The position numbers and the translations under genes are program-made. A DNA stretch of 64,000 nucleotides from Micromonospora lutea. Lineage in GTDB: Bacteria; Actinomycetota; Actinomycetes; Mycobacteriales; Micromonosporaceae. The notes beneath the pieces were generated by a model, which did no database searches, was not told where the DNA came from, and was given only the letters and a program-made list of their open reading frames with translations. Numbering within the stretch: position 1 is the first letter of the stretch; each line of letters opens with the position of its first letter. Below, one piece after another: positions 43,606 to 52,622 of the stretch. The DNA lies in assembly GCF_016863535.1 (NCBI RefSeq), contig NZ_BOPB01000007.1, forward strand, positions 165,011 to 229,010, in the 5' to 3' direction.

Positions 43606-44235
43606 TCAGTGGCCCCTGGCAAGCCACTGCGGCAGCTGCGGCGCCTCGGCCCCGATGGTGGTGCTGTCCCCGTGCCCGGTGTGCACCACGGTGTCCGGCG
43701 CGAGGGTGAGCAGCCGCCCGCGGATCGACTCGACGATGGTGCCGAAATCGCTGTACGAGCGGCCGGTGGCCCCCGGACCACCGGCGAACAGGGTGTCACC
43801 GGTGAAGACGACACCCAGCTCGGGGGCGTACAGGCAGCACGCGCCGGGGCTGTGCCCGGGTGTGTGCAACACGATCAGCGTGGTACCGCCCACCTCGATG
43901 GTCTGGCCGTCGTCGAGCGTGCCGCTCGGTGGTTCATCGGGGTGCACCAGGTCCCACAGCACCCGGTCGGCGGGGTGCAGCAGCACCGGGGCGCCGGTGG
44001 CCCGGGCCAGCTGCGGGGCGACCCGGACGTGGTCGTCGTGGGCGTGAGTGGCGATGATCGCGGTGACCCGCCGCCCGTCCACCACCGCGAGGATGGCGTT
44101 GACGTCGTGCGGAGCGTCGATCACGACGCACTCGGTGTCGTCACCGACCACCCACACGTTGTTGTCGACGTCGAAGGTCTGACCGTCCAGGGAGAAGGTG
44201 CCGGAGGTGACGGTGTGGTCGATGCGGGCGGCCAT
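43606..44235 (-). CDS. MBL-fold hydrolase coupled to mycothiol formaldehyde dehydrogenase
   Basis: A 209-residue metallo-beta-lactamase-fold protein with THAHDDHVR (THxHxDH), HTPGHSPGACC and FTGDTLFAGG, all metal ligands in place. In Mycobacterium the neighbour of MscR is a similar hydrolase, so it may hydrolyse S-formyl-mycothiol or a related thioester. Its start overlaps the dehydrogenase stop (TGATG). It is the last gene of a four-gene coupled operon. Confidence 0.88.
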   Translation of the reverse strand: MAARIDHTVTSGTFSLDGQTFDVDNNVWVVGDDTECVVIDAPHDVNAILAVVDGRRVTAIIATHAHDDHVRVAPQLARATGAPVLLHPADRVLWDLVHPDEPPSGTLDDGQTIEVGGTTLIVLHTPGHSPGACCLYAPELGVVFTGDTLFAGGPGATGRSYSDFGTIVESIRGRLLTLAPDTVVHTGHGDSTTIGAEAPQLPQWLARGH

Positions 44236-45320
44236 CAGAAGACCACCACCGAGCGGAGCACGTCACCGCGATGCATCCGGGCGAACGCCTCCTCCACCCC
44301 GTCCAGGCTGATCTCCTCGGTGACGAAGGCGTCCAGGTCGAGGCGGCCCTGCAGGTACAACTCGGTGAGCATGGGGAAGTCCCGGCTGGGCAGGCAGTCG
44401 CCGTACCAGCTGGACTTGAGGGCGCCACCGCGGCCGAAGACGTCCAGCAGCGGCAGCTCGACGCGCATCTGTGGGGTGGGTACGCCCACCAGCACGACGG
44501 TGCCGGCCAGGTCGCGGGCGTAGAAGGCCTGTTTCCAGGTCTCCGGGCGGCCGACCGCGTCGATCACCACGTCCGCGCCGAAGCCGCCGGTGGCGGCCTG
44601 GATCTCCGCCACCGGGTCGGCCTCGGAGGCGTTGACGGTGTGGGTGGCGCCGAACCTGCGGGCCCAGTCGAGCTTGCGGGAATCGGTGTCCACCGCGATG
44701 ATCGTCGTCGCTCCGGCCAGGGCCGCGCCGGCCACCGCCGCGTCGCCGACGCCACCGCAGCCGATCACCGCCACCGAGTCACCACGGGTCACCCCGCCGG
44801 TGTTCATCGCCGCGCCGAGGCCCGCCATCACCCCGCAGCCGAGCAGCCCGACGGCGGCGGGCCGGGCCGCCGGGTCCACCTTGGTGCACTGGCCGGCGTG
44901 GACCAGGGTCTTCTCGGCGAAGGCGCCGATGCCCAGTGCCGGGGCGAGTTCGGTGCCGTCGGTCAGGGTCATCTTCCGGGTGGCGTTGTGGGTCGCGAAG
45001 CAGTACCACGGGCGGCCCCGACGGCAGGCCCGGCACACCCCGCAGACGGCGCGCCAGTTGAGCACCACGAAGTCACCGGGTGCGACGGCGTCCACACCCT
45101 CGCCGACCTGCTCGACGATGCCGGCGGCCTCGTGGCCGAGCAGGAACGGGTAGTCGTCGTTGATGCCGCCCTCGCGGTAGTGCAGGTCGGTGTGGCACAC
45201 GCCGCACGACTGCACCCGGACCACCGCCTCGCCCGGACCGGGGTCGGGCACCACGATGTCGGTGACCTCGACGGGTGCGCCCTTGCTGCGGGAGATGACT
45301 CCCCGTACCTGCTGACTCAC
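44235..45320 (-). CDS. mscR: S-(hydroxymethyl)mycothiol dehydrogenase
   Basis: A 361-residue zinc-dependent class III-type alcohol dehydrogenase. Catalytic zinc ligands are in [15 protein letters not shown] and [15 protein letters not shown], the structural zinc cysteines in [15 protein letters not shown], and the NAD site in [12 protein letters not shown]. It oxidises the formaldehyde-mycothiol adduct, and the homolog also reduces S-nitrosomycothiol. The GTG start overlaps the MFS gene stop by 4 bases. Mycothiol use fits the actinobacterial origin. Confidence 0.93.
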   Translation of the reverse strand: MSQQVRGVISRSKGAPVEVTDIVVPDPGPGEAVVRVQSCGVCHTDLHYREGGINDDYPFLLGHEAAGIVEQVGEGVDAVAPGDFVVLNWRAVCGVCRACRRGRPWYCFATHNATRKMTLTDGTELAPALGIGAFAEKTLVHAGQCTKVDPAARPAAVGLLGCGVMAGLGAAMNTGGVTRGDSVAVIGCGGVGDAAVAGAALAGATTIIAVDTDSRKLDWARRFGATHTVNASEADPVAEIQAATGGFGADVVIDAVGRPETWKQAFYARDLAGTVVLVGVPTPQMRVELPLLDVFGRGGALKSSWYGDCLPSRDFPMLTELYLQGRLDLDAFVTEEISLDGVEEAFARMHRGDVLRSVVVF

Positions 45321-46741
45321 GTTGTCCTCCTCCGCGCCGACCCGCGCCCTGCAGTCACCGCACGGCGACGTCGGCGGCGGCTGCCACGCTCCCCTTCACA
45401 GGCGAACCTACCGCCGGGACGACGGATCGGCACCGCTTCGAGGGCGGTACCGGGCGCGGCGGGTCCGCCGTGGTCCCGACGGGCCACGTTGCGCCAGCGC
45501 AGCACCTGCGCCACGCCGACGGCCCAGAGGAGGTACTGCACCGCGAACGCCCACCGGAACGCGGTCAGGTCGGGCGCGGACCGCCCGGCCGGCGTGGCCA
45601 GGTCGAGCACCAGGCCGACGGCGATCACCAGGATGATCGACGCGGTGAAGCCGCCGACGTTGACGATGCCGGTGGCGCTGCCGATCCGGCTGACCGGATT
45701 GAAGGTGCGCGCGTAGTCGAAGCCGATCATGGAGCCGGGGCCGTTGAGGGCCAGCACCAGCACCAGCACGACCAGCAGCCAGCCCGGAGCACGACCGGGC
45801 CAGGCGAGCACCACCGCCCAGACCGCGGCCGTGGCGCCGGTGATGCTGAACACCAGCACGGACCGACGCAGCGGGTACCGGGCGCACAGGTGCGCGATCG
45901 TCGGCCCGGTCAGCAGCATCGCGAGGGTCAGCAGGGTGAGCAGCGACGCCGCCACGGTGGGACTGAGCCCCTGGCCCTGCACCAGGAACGGGAAACCCCA
46001 CAGCAGCGCGAAGACGGTGCCGGAGAACTGGGTGACGAAGTGCGTCCAGAGCCCGAGCCGGGTGCCGGGATGCGACCACGCCTCGGCGAGCCGCGCACCG
46101 TACCCGGCGGGCGGCGACGGCGCGGTGACGCCCACCGGCTCCTGTGGATAGTCACGGACCGCGGCCAGCGCCACCAGCACCGCCGCCGCGCCGAGTCCAG
46201 CGGCGGTGAGGAAGGCGGCGGTCCAGCCGGCATGCTGCAGCAACGCCACCAGCGGCACGGCGCCGAGGACCGCGCCGAGCTGCCCGAGCGTCCCGGTCAG
46301 TTGCACGAGCAGCGGATTGCGGTGGCCCGGAAACCAGAACGCCACGAGCCGCAGCACGCTGATGAAGGTCATCGCGTCGCCGAGGCCGATCAGCACCCGG
46401 GCCGCCACAGCGAGGCGTACGTCGGTCACCAGGGCGAAGGTCAGCTGCCCGGCGACCATCAACGCGCCACCGACGATCAGGAGCCGGCGCGAGCCGTACC
46501 GGTCCAGCAGCATCCCGACGGGCACCTGCATGATCGCGTACACGGCGAGCTGAGCCACGCTGAACATCGCCAGCGTGGCGGCGGAGATCTCGAAGCGGTC
46601 CGTGGCGGCCACTCCGGTCACCCCGAGCGAGCTGCGGTGGAACACCGCCGCCACGTACGCGGCCAGCGCCACGCCCCAGACCAGCGCCGCGCGTCCACGC
46701 GTCGTGCCCGGTGCGGACTCGGCCAGGGCGGATGGGCTCAC
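45317..46741 (-). CDS. MFS transporter
   Basis: A 474-residue protein with 12 hydrophobic segments. Motif-like loops are [18 protein letters not shown] and [21 protein letters not shown], and the C-terminal tail is long and basic ([10 protein letters not shown]). The sequence type resembles organic-anion/nitrate-like MFS permeases of the NarK/MHS kind, but the substrate is uncertain. The GTG start overlaps the regulator stop (GTGA) and the end overlaps the dehydrogenase start (GTGA). Confidence 0.9.
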   Translation of the reverse strand: MSPSALAESAPGTTRGRAALVWGVALAAYVAAVFHRSSLGVTGVAATDRFEISAATLAMFSVAQLAVYAIMQVPVGMLLDRYGSRRLLIVGGALMVAGQLTFALVTDVRLAVAARVLIGLGDAMTFISVLRLVAFWFPGHRNPLLVQLTGTLGQLGAVLGAVPLVALLQHAGWTAAFLTAAGLGAAAVLVALAAVRDYPQEPVGVTAPSPPAGYGARLAEAWSHPGTRLGLWTHFVTQFSGTVFALLWGFPFLVQGQGLSPTVAASLLTLLTLAMLLTGPTIAHLCARYPLRRSVLVFSITGATAAVWAVVLAWPGRAPGWLLVVLVLVLALNGPGSMIGFDYARTFNPVSRIGSATGIVNVGGFTASIILVIAVGLVLDLATPAGRSAPDLTAFRWAFAVQYLLWAVGVAQVLRWRNVARRDHGGPAAPGTALEAVPIRRPGGRFACEGERGSRRRRRRAVTAGRGSARRRTT

Positions 46742-47400
46742 CGCGGACTCAGGAACACGCGCGCCGCACTGTCGATGTGCGCGGCCACGGCGGTGATCCA
46801 CGGCTGCGGGTCGTCGGAGTCGAGGGCGGCCAGTTGGGCTGCGTGCTCGGTCAGCGCCGTCTCCGCCCAGCGCGGTGAGAGCCGGAAGCTGGCCTCCCCC
46901 ATACGCAGCTGCCGGTCCCGCAGCCGCTGGTACAGCTCGGCGAGAATCCGGTTGCCGGCGGCGTCGACAACGGTGGCGTGGAACGCCCGGTCGGCGGCCA
47001 TCAGGGCGGTCAGGTCACCGGCGGCGTGCGCGGTGCGCATCTGCGCCAGCAGGTCGGCCAGGTCGGCGCGGATCTCGGCGCGGCGGGGCCAGACCTGCGC
47101 GGCGGCGTGCGTCTCGACCAGCCGGCGGGCCTCGATGACGTCGGCGATCTCGCGGGCCGAGACGGGCAGGATCAGCGCCCCGCGCTTCGGGAAGAGCCGG
47201 ACCAGTCCCTCGGCTTCGAGCCGCAGCAGAGCCTCCCGCACCGGCGTGCGGGAGACCCCGGTGGCATCCGCGATCTCTCCCTCGCTGACCAACGACCCTC
47301 CGGGATGCAACTGTTCGAGGATGGCGCGTTTGAGGTGACGGTAGGCGCGCTCGGCGGCCGATGGCGCGGCGATCTGATCGGCCGCGGAGGGATGCGTCAT
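46738..47400 (-). CDS. GntR/FadR-type transcriptional regulator
   Basis: A 220-residue regulator. The winged helix is at about 15-80 (AYRHLKRAILEQLHPGG, DATGVSRTPVREALLRLEAEG), followed by an all-helical FCD ligand-binding domain (RRLVETHAAAQ, DRAFHATVVDAAGN). It heads the operon with the MFS permease, formaldehyde dehydrogenase and MBL protein. FadR-type regulators usually sense an organic acid, which suggests that the operon handles a substrate releasing formaldehyde. Confidence 0.9.
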   Translation of the reverse strand: MTHPSAADQIAAPSAAERAYRHLKRAILEQLHPGGSLVSEGEIADATGVSRTPVREALLRLEAEGLVRLFPKRGALILPVSAREIADVIEARRLVETHAAAQVWPRRAEIRADLADLLAQMRTAHAAGDLTALMAADRAFHATVVDAAGNRILAELYQRLRDRQLRMGEASFRLSPRWAETALTEHAAQLAALDSDDPQPWITAVAAHIDSAARVFLSPR

Positions 47401-47527
47401 GTATCTATGATGCGGTCCTGGGTCGGTCGGGCGATCACCGGGGTGCGCGTCCCTGGTCACGGCGGTGGTGTTCCGCACGCCGGCCATCCCTGGCGGAGCG
47501 CCGGCCACCGGGGTCCTGCCGCCGCGC

Positions 47528-48397
47528 TCAGACCGGCGTACGGCTCCGCCCGGCGGTGGGCCCTCGGACGGCGCCCCGGTTCACGACGGCGGCCAGGAGA
47601 CGGCCGTGGCCGGCCGGCGCGACCCGGGCCAGCAGGTCCAGCAGCCGCGTCGACCAGCCGATCAGCACGCGCCCGCGCCGACGGGCCACGCCGCGCAGGA
47701 TGGTCTCCGCGGCAACGGCCGGGTCGATGGTGAGCAGCCGCTCGAACCGCTGCAGGCCCGCCTCGTACTCGACCCGGTCGACACCACTGCCGACCCGGGC
47801 GTCACGGGCGATGCGGGTGCGGATGCCACCGGGATGGACGCAGGTCACGCCGATGCCCTCGGTGGCGAGTTCGTGCCGCAGCGCTTCGGTGAAGCCCCGT
47901 ACCGCGAACTTGCTGGCCGCGTAGGCGACCTGACCGGGCGGGGCGAACAACCCGAACAGGCTGGAGATGGTGACCAGGTGTGCACCGGGCTCGGCCCGCA
48001 GCGCCGGCAGCAGCGCGTGGGTCAGCTGCACCACGGCCCGGAAGTTGACGTCGACGACCCAACTGAACTCCGCCAGGGTCACCTCGTCGAATCGGCCCCC
48101 CAACGCCACCCCGGCGTTGTTCACCAGCAGCCGGATCCGGGGGTGCCGCTCGACGATCCGGTCGGCGAGCGCGGCGGTGGCCTCCACGTCGGCCAGGTCG
48201 ACCTGATGGGTCCACACCTGCTGCCCCGGGTACGCGGCGCGGAGCGCGGCGGCCACCGCCGCCAGCCCGGACGCGTCCCGGTCGAGGAGAACCAGCGCGG
48301 CACCCCGGCGGGCCAAACCGTGGGCCAGGGCGGCACCGATGCCACCGGCCGCCCCGGTGAGCACCGCGACCCCGCCGCTGACGGTGAACCTACGCAT
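47528..48397 (-). CDS. Short-chain dehydrogenase next to monooxygenase
   Basis: A 289-residue SDR: GGVAVLTGAAGGIGAALA (NAD(P) site), NNAGVALGG, SSLFGLFAPPGQVAYAASKFA (catalytic Ser, Tyr-x3-Lys) and VHPGGIRTRIA. The C-terminal 70 residues extend the fold. Its start overlaps the monooxygenase stop by 8 bases. An alcohol dehydrogenase followed by a Baeyer-Villiger enzyme is a classic route from alcohol to ester. Confidence 0.9.
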   Translation of the reverse strand: MRRFTVSGGVAVLTGAAGGIGAALAHGLARRGAALVLLDRDASGLAAVAAALRAAYPGQQVWTHQVDLADVEATAALADRIVERHPRIRLLVNNAGVALGGRFDEVTLAEFSWVVDVNFRAVVQLTHALLPALRAEPGAHLVTISSLFGLFAPPGQVAYAASKFAVRGFTEALRHELATEGIGVTCVHPGGIRTRIARDARVGSGVDRVEYEAGLQRFERLLTIDPAVAAETILRGVARRRGRVLIGWSTRLLDLLARVAPAGHGRLLAAVVNRGAVRGPTAGRSRTPV

Positions 48398-49874
48398 CGA
48401 CGGGACTCCTTCGCGGTGAGCCGGCCCGGTCGAACCGGACGTTGGCGTCGGTCAGCCGCCCGTACCGCATGGACAGCAGGTCACGCAGGTAGTTCTGGGG
48501 CAGTCGCCACGGCCCCCGGGTACCCATCCGGGGCAGTCGCCCGACACCGCGTCGCACGTACCCGGAGGTGAGGCCGATCAGCGGTGGACGCGGGCCCGGC
48601 GGCGGGGCCACCGGGGTGACGATCTGGGTGCCGGTACGGTCCAGATGGCGCAGCAGCCGGCACACGTAGCGGGCCACCAGGTCGGCCTTGAGCGTCCAGG
48701 AGGCGTTGGTGTAGCCGATGGTCATGGCGAAGTTCGGCACGCCGGAGAGCATCATTCCCTTGTAGGCGACGGTTTCCGGTAGGTCCACGTCGACCCCGTC
48801 CACCCGCAGGGTCATGCCGCCGAGGGCCAGCAGGTCCAGCCCGGTGGCGGTGACCACCACGTCGGCGGGCAGTTCCCGACCCGAGGCGAGCCGAATGCCC
48901 CCGGTGGTGAAGGCGTCCACGGTGTCGGTGACCACCTCGGCCCGCCCGTCGGACACCACCGTGAACAGGTCACCGTCGGGAACCACGCACAACCGCTGGT
49001 CCCACGGGTCGTAGCGAGGGGTGAAGTGCCGTTCGACGTCGTAGCCGGCGGGTAGCCGGCGGGCCGCGTCCCGACGCAGCAGCCCGCGTACCAGCCCGGG
49101 GGCGCGCCGGCTCAGCTGGTAGTTGGCCGCGGCGAGCAGGACGTTCTTGCCGCGCACGATCGGGTGCGCCAGGCGCGCCGGTAGCAGCCGCCGCAGGGCG
49201 TCGGCGAGCCGGTCGCGGGAGGAGAGCGCCAGCAGGTACGTGGGTGAGCGTTGCAGCATGGTCACCCGGGCCGCCTGCCGAGCCAGCGCCGGCACCAGCG
49301 TCACGGCGGTGGCACCGCTGCCGATCACCACCACACGGCGGTCGGTGAGGTCGAGGTCGGCGGGCCAGTGCTGCGGGTGCACGATCCGACCGGTGAACCG
49401 CTCCTGGCCGGCGAAGTGTGGCGTGTGGCCGGCCTCGTACCGGTAGTAGCCGGTGCAGGCGTACAGGAAGGAGCAGGTCAACACCACGGTCTCGGCGGTG
49501 TCCTCGCGGCGGACGTGCACCGTCCAGCGGCCCCGCTGGCTGTCCCACTCGGCCCGCTGAACCCGGTGTCGGAAGCGGATGTGACGGGTGACGTCGTGTT
49601 CGTCGGCGGTACGACGCAGGTACTCGCGGATGGTCGCGCCGTCGGCAAGGCTCTTCGGGGCGGTCCACGGTGCGAACGAGTAGCCGAGGGTGAACATGTC
49701 GGAGTCCGAACGGACGCCGGGGTAACGGAACAGGTCCCAGGTGCCGCCGATCGCGTCGCGTGCCTCGACCAGCGCGTAGGTCCGGCCCGGGTGGCGACGC
49801 CGCAGGTGGCAGGCGGCACCGATGCCGGAGAGGCCCGCGCCGACGATGAGCACGTCGACGTGGTCCGGGGTCAT
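48390..49874 (-). CDS. Flavin-containing (Baeyer-Villiger type) monooxygenase
   Basis: A 494-residue FAD/NADPH monooxygenase. It has VLIVGAGLSGIGAACHL (FAD), GGTWDLFRYPGVRSDSDM, the Baeyer-Villiger fingerprint FAGQERFTGRIVHPQHW, and VVVIGSGATAVTLVPALA (NADPH). It resembles the EthA branch that converts ketones to esters and activates thioamide drugs in Mycobacterium. The ATG start is followed by TPDHVDVLIVG. It is co-transcribed with the downstream SDR. Confidence 0.93.
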   Translation of the reverse strand: MTPDHVDVLIVGAGLSGIGAACHLRRRHPGRTYALVEARDAIGGTWDLFRYPGVRSDSDMFTLGYSFAPWTAPKSLADGATIREYLRRTADEHDVTRHIRFRHRVQRAEWDSQRGRWTVHVRREDTAETVVLTCSFLYACTGYYRYEAGHTPHFAGQERFTGRIVHPQHWPADLDLTDRRVVVIGSGATAVTLVPALARQAARVTMLQRSPTYLLALSSRDRLADALRRLLPARLAHPIVRGKNVLLAAANYQLSRRAPGLVRGLLRRDAARRLPAGYDVERHFTPRYDPWDQRLCVVPDGDLFTVVSDGRAEVVTDTVDAFTTGGIRLASGRELPADVVVTATGLDLLALGGMTLRVDGVDVDLPETVAYKGMMLSGVPNFAMTIGYTNASWTLKADLVARYVCRLLRHLDRTGTQIVTPVAPPPGPRPPLIGLTSGYVRRGVGRLPRMGTRGPWRLPQNYLRDLLSMRYGRLTDANVRFDRAGSPRRSPVDA

Positions 49875-49936
49875 CTCGCCTCCTGCCCGCACATGATGAT
49901 CGAAAGCCTATCGCCCGTTGCGGACGAGTTCCCGGC

Positions 49937-50587
49937 TCACGAGGTGAGCAGGGCCGCCGCCGAGTCCAGCAGCGCCAGCTCGGTCGGCGTCTGGGTGGGG
50001 TTGGCACGTCGGAGGGCCACGGCCTCGACGACCAGCGGGACGGCGTGGTCACGCAGCGCGTACCGGTAGGCGCGCTGCATCTCGTCGGCGGCCGCCGCCA
50101 TCGGTTGGTCCGGGTCGACCGCGACCTGGGCGAGGATCAGGGCGGTCATCGCCACGTCCAGTCCGGGCCGGCCGTGCTGGACGTTGCGCCAGTCGACCAG
50201 CACCGCGCCGCTCGGGCCGAGGAGGACGTTGTCCGGGTGCAGGTCCAGGTGCAGGATCCGCTCGCCGTCGGCGGCGCCGGGCAGCGGCGTGACGGCGTGC
50301 AGCCGACGGTGCAACCCGGCGAGGAGATCGGCCGCCGCCACCGCCTCGATCGTGCCGGCCACCAGCGCCTGGAGCATCGTCGGCCCGGCCACCCGCTGCA
50401 TGACGAGGTCCGCTCCCTCGGCCCGGTGCACCCGGGGCACCGGGAAGCCGGCGGTGTGCAGGTGGGACATGAACCGGGCCTCGACGGTGACGTCGGTGCC
50501 GTCCCGGTAGCGACGCAGCACCAGACCGGCGTCGAGGGCGTAGACGTCGGCGTCCCGGCCGGCGGCGAAGGGGGTCGAAGCTGCCAT
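49937..50587 (-). CDS. Aminoglycoside phosphotransferase-fold kinase
   Basis: A 216-residue APH-type kinase: AAGRDADVYALDAGLVLRRY (ATP-binding sheet), ADLVMQRVAGPTML (hinge) and the catalytic loop HLDLHPDNVLLG, followed by VLVDWRN as the metal-binding Asp. It is short for the fold but has the key Asp and Asn. The substrate may be a small molecule or sugar; resistance should not be assumed. It is divergent from the unusual ABC/STAND operon with about 105 bases between. Confidence 0.88.
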   Translation of the reverse strand: MAASTPFAAGRDADVYALDAGLVLRRYRDGTDVTVEARFMSHLHTAGFPVPRVHRAEGADLVMQRVAGPTMLQALVAGTIEAVAAADLLAGLHRRLHAVTPLPGAADGERILHLDLHPDNVLLGPSGAVLVDWRNVQHGRPGLDVAMTALILAQVAVDPDQPMAAAADEMQRAYRYALRDHAVPLVVEAVALRRANPTQTPTELALLDSAAALLTS

Positions 50588-50694
50588 GACTGGCACGGTA
50601 ACGGTAGCCCCGGAGCCACGATGGACCGCGGGTGGGGCACCGAACGTGGTTGCCCTGTGACACGCTGGGATGACGACGAGGGTCGCCGGAGGTG

Positions 50695-51339
50695 ATGGCC
50701 ACGTTACGCACGCTCGACCTCGTTGCCGTGCCGGACCTGTCACCGCTCAACCTGGACGTGGCCGTCGGCGCGACGGTCGCCCTGGTCGCCGGGGCGGCAC
50801 CGGCCACCGCCGTGGCCCGGGTGATGGCCGGGCTGGCCGCGCCGGTCACCGGCCGCATCCTGGTCGGCGGCCGAGACGTCACCGACCTGCCGCCGTTGCG
50901 CCGCCGCATCGGATACGTGCCGGCCGGCGGTGCCCTGCTGCCCCACCTCACCGCCGGTCGCAACATCTCCTACGGTCAACGCCGTCGCCAGTGGGTACGC
51001 GACGTCGCCGAAGGCTGGGCGGCCGTGCTGGTCGACCGACTCGAACTCGCTCCGACCCTGGGTCTGCGCCCGCACCTGCTGTCCGAGGCGCAACGCTTCC
51101 GGGTCGCACTCGCCCGGGCCATGGCCTGCCTGCCCGAAGTGCTCGTGATCGACCTGCCGGCCCCGGTCGACGGGGCGCGCCTACCGGACCTGCTCGACCG
51201 TACGTCCCCACCGGACGCCCCGGGTGTGACGGTGCTGCTCTGCTCGGCCCACGAGGAGGTGTTGGCCGACGTGACCCATCGGGTGCCACTCGCCGACGAA
51301 GCGCCACCCGGTCCGGTCCAGCCGGCGGTGCGGCCATGA
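50695..51339 (+). CDS. Degenerate ABC-type ATPase (catalytic motifs lost)
   Basis: A 214-residue protein with the overall order of a sugar (MalK-like) ABC ATPase: ATVALVAGAAPATAVARVMAGL, GRDVTDLPPLRRRIGYVPAGGALLPHLT, LSEAQRFRVALARAMA, VLVIDLP. The Walker A GxxGxGKS/T is replaced by GAAPATAVA with no lysine; the Q-loop Gln is Ala, and the signature LSGGQ is LSEAQ. After the Walker B Asp the catalytic Glu is missing (DLP for DEP). The frame is intact, so it is not an ordinary pseudogene. The ATG follows GGAGG by only 2 bases; a GTG one codon earlier is possible. It overlaps the next gene (ATGA). Confidence 0.85.
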   Translation: MATLRTLDLVAVPDLSPLNLDVAVGATVALVAGAAPATAVARVMAGLAAPVTGRILVGGRDVTDLPPLRRRIGYVPAGGALLPHLTAGRNISYGQRRRQWVRDVAEGWAAVLVDRLELAPTLGLRPHLLSEAQRFRVALARAMACLPEVLVIDLPAPVDGARLPDLLDRTSPPDAPGVTVLLCSAHEEVLADVTHRVPLADEAPPGPVQPAVRP

Positions 51340-52622
51340 CCGGGCTCGGACTTCGCCGCCGGGCCCTGCTGCGGGCCGCCGCGGCGAGCACCGCCGCCGT
51401 GGCCGGCGTCGGAGGGTGCGGGCGGGGCCGCCGCTCGCTGCAGGTGGCGGTCGTCTGGGCCAACGACGAGCTGATCCGGTTCCGGAAAGTGGTCGCCAAC
51501 TACCCGACGACGGTGCAGGTGGTCGGGGTGGGCAACGACATCGACGCCTTCCTGACCGCACGTCGTGCCGCCGGCACCAGTCCCGACGTGGCGATCCTGC
51601 CCCGCCCGGGTCTGGTGGTCGCGTACGCCCGACGGGGTTGGCTCAGCGAATTGACCCCGGCCGCCAGCTACACCGCCCCACCCGGCATGACCGACCTGCT
51701 CAGCGTGAACCGCCGGCGCTACGGCGTATGGATCAAAGCGGCACACAAGTCGCTGTTCTGGCACTTCCCGTCGATGCTGGACGCCGAACCGCCGAGAACC
51801 TGGGACGCCTTGGTGGCGTTGACCCGCCGTCTCGGCGCACGGCACCGGGTCGGCGCGGGCCCGGCCCCGCTGGCGATCGGCGCGGCGGACGGCTGGGTGC
51901 TCACCGACTGGTTCGAGAACGTGCTCGCCGACGTCGCCGGCGTGGAGCTGTACGGGGCGCTGGCTTGTGGTGAGGCCAGCTGGGAGGACCAGCGCGTGGC
52001 GTACGCGCTGGACCGGCTGGCCGAGTTGTGGAGTGTGGACGGTGCCTTCCCGGGCGGCGGGCGGCGGGCCCTGCTCACCCAGTTCGCAGAGTCGATCATT
52101 CAGGTGGTGCATCACCGTGCGGCGACCATGGTGTTCGGAGCCGACTTCGTCGACGCGGTCGCCGCCCAGTTCAGCCAGGGTACCGAGCCGCTGGCCACGT
52201 TCCGGTTTCCCGGCGCCCGGATGGTCGATCGACCGCTGATCGTCGGTGGCGACGCGGCGGTGGCGTTCGCCGGCGCCACGGGCGGGGCGGAACTGGTGCG
52301 CTGGCTCAGCGACGCGACGGCTTTCCTGCCCTGGCTGGACGCCGGCGGCTACCTCTCCCCCAACCTGGCCGTACCGGTGGACAGCTACCGCGACCCGTTG
52401 CGGCGACGGCTCGCCGGCGAGCTGCGCGCCGCCGACACCGTGCAGTTCGACCTCTCCGACCAACTACCCGGCACCTTCACCGGCACCGACGGGGTGGGGA
52501 TCTGGCGGATCATGCAGGACTTCTTCATGAACGTCACCGACGGCATGCCGGCCCGGGATGCGATCCGCCGGGCCACCGGGCAGCTCGCCGCGGCGGCCGA
52601 GGCGGCAAGGGGCGGCCGGTGA
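51336..52622 (+). CDS. Extracellular solute-binding protein (sugar-type)
   Basis: A 428-residue protein. The N terminus has twin arginines (LRRRALLRAAAAS) and a possible lipobox VGGC near residue 28, so it is likely exported and lipid-anchored. The body resembles family 1 solute-binding proteins: PDVAILPRPGLVVAYARRGWL, PRTWDALVALTRRLG and FRFPGARMVDRPLIVGGDAAVAF. It is the second gene of the four-gene coupled operon. The ligand is unknown. Confidence 0.88.
   Translation: MTGLGLRRRALLRAAAASTAAVAGVGGCGRGRRSLQVAVVWANDELIRFRKVVANYPTTVQVVGVGNDIDAFLTARRAAGTSPDVAILPRPGLVVAYARRGWLSELTPAASYTAPPGMTDLLSVNRRRYGVWIKAAHKSLFWHFPSMLDAEPPRTWDALVALTRRLGARHRVGAGPAPLAIGAADGWVLTDWFENVLADVAGVELYGALACGEASWEDQRVAYALDRLAELWSVDGAFPGGGRRALLTQFAESIIQVVHHRAATMVFGADFVDAVAAQFSQGTEPLATFRFPGARMVDRPLIVGGDAAVAFAGATGGAELVRWLSDATAFLPWLDAGGYLSPNLAVPVDSYRDPLRRRLAGELRAADTVQFDLSDQLPGTFTGTDGVGIWRIMQDFFMNVTDGMPARDAIRRATGQLAAAAEAARGGR

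Noticed and set aside
50695..51339. Degenerate ABC ATPase as an ordinary pseudogene
   Set aside because: The frame is intact end to end, codon use is normal, and it is coupled to the next gene by an ATGA overlap; selection seems to maintain it.
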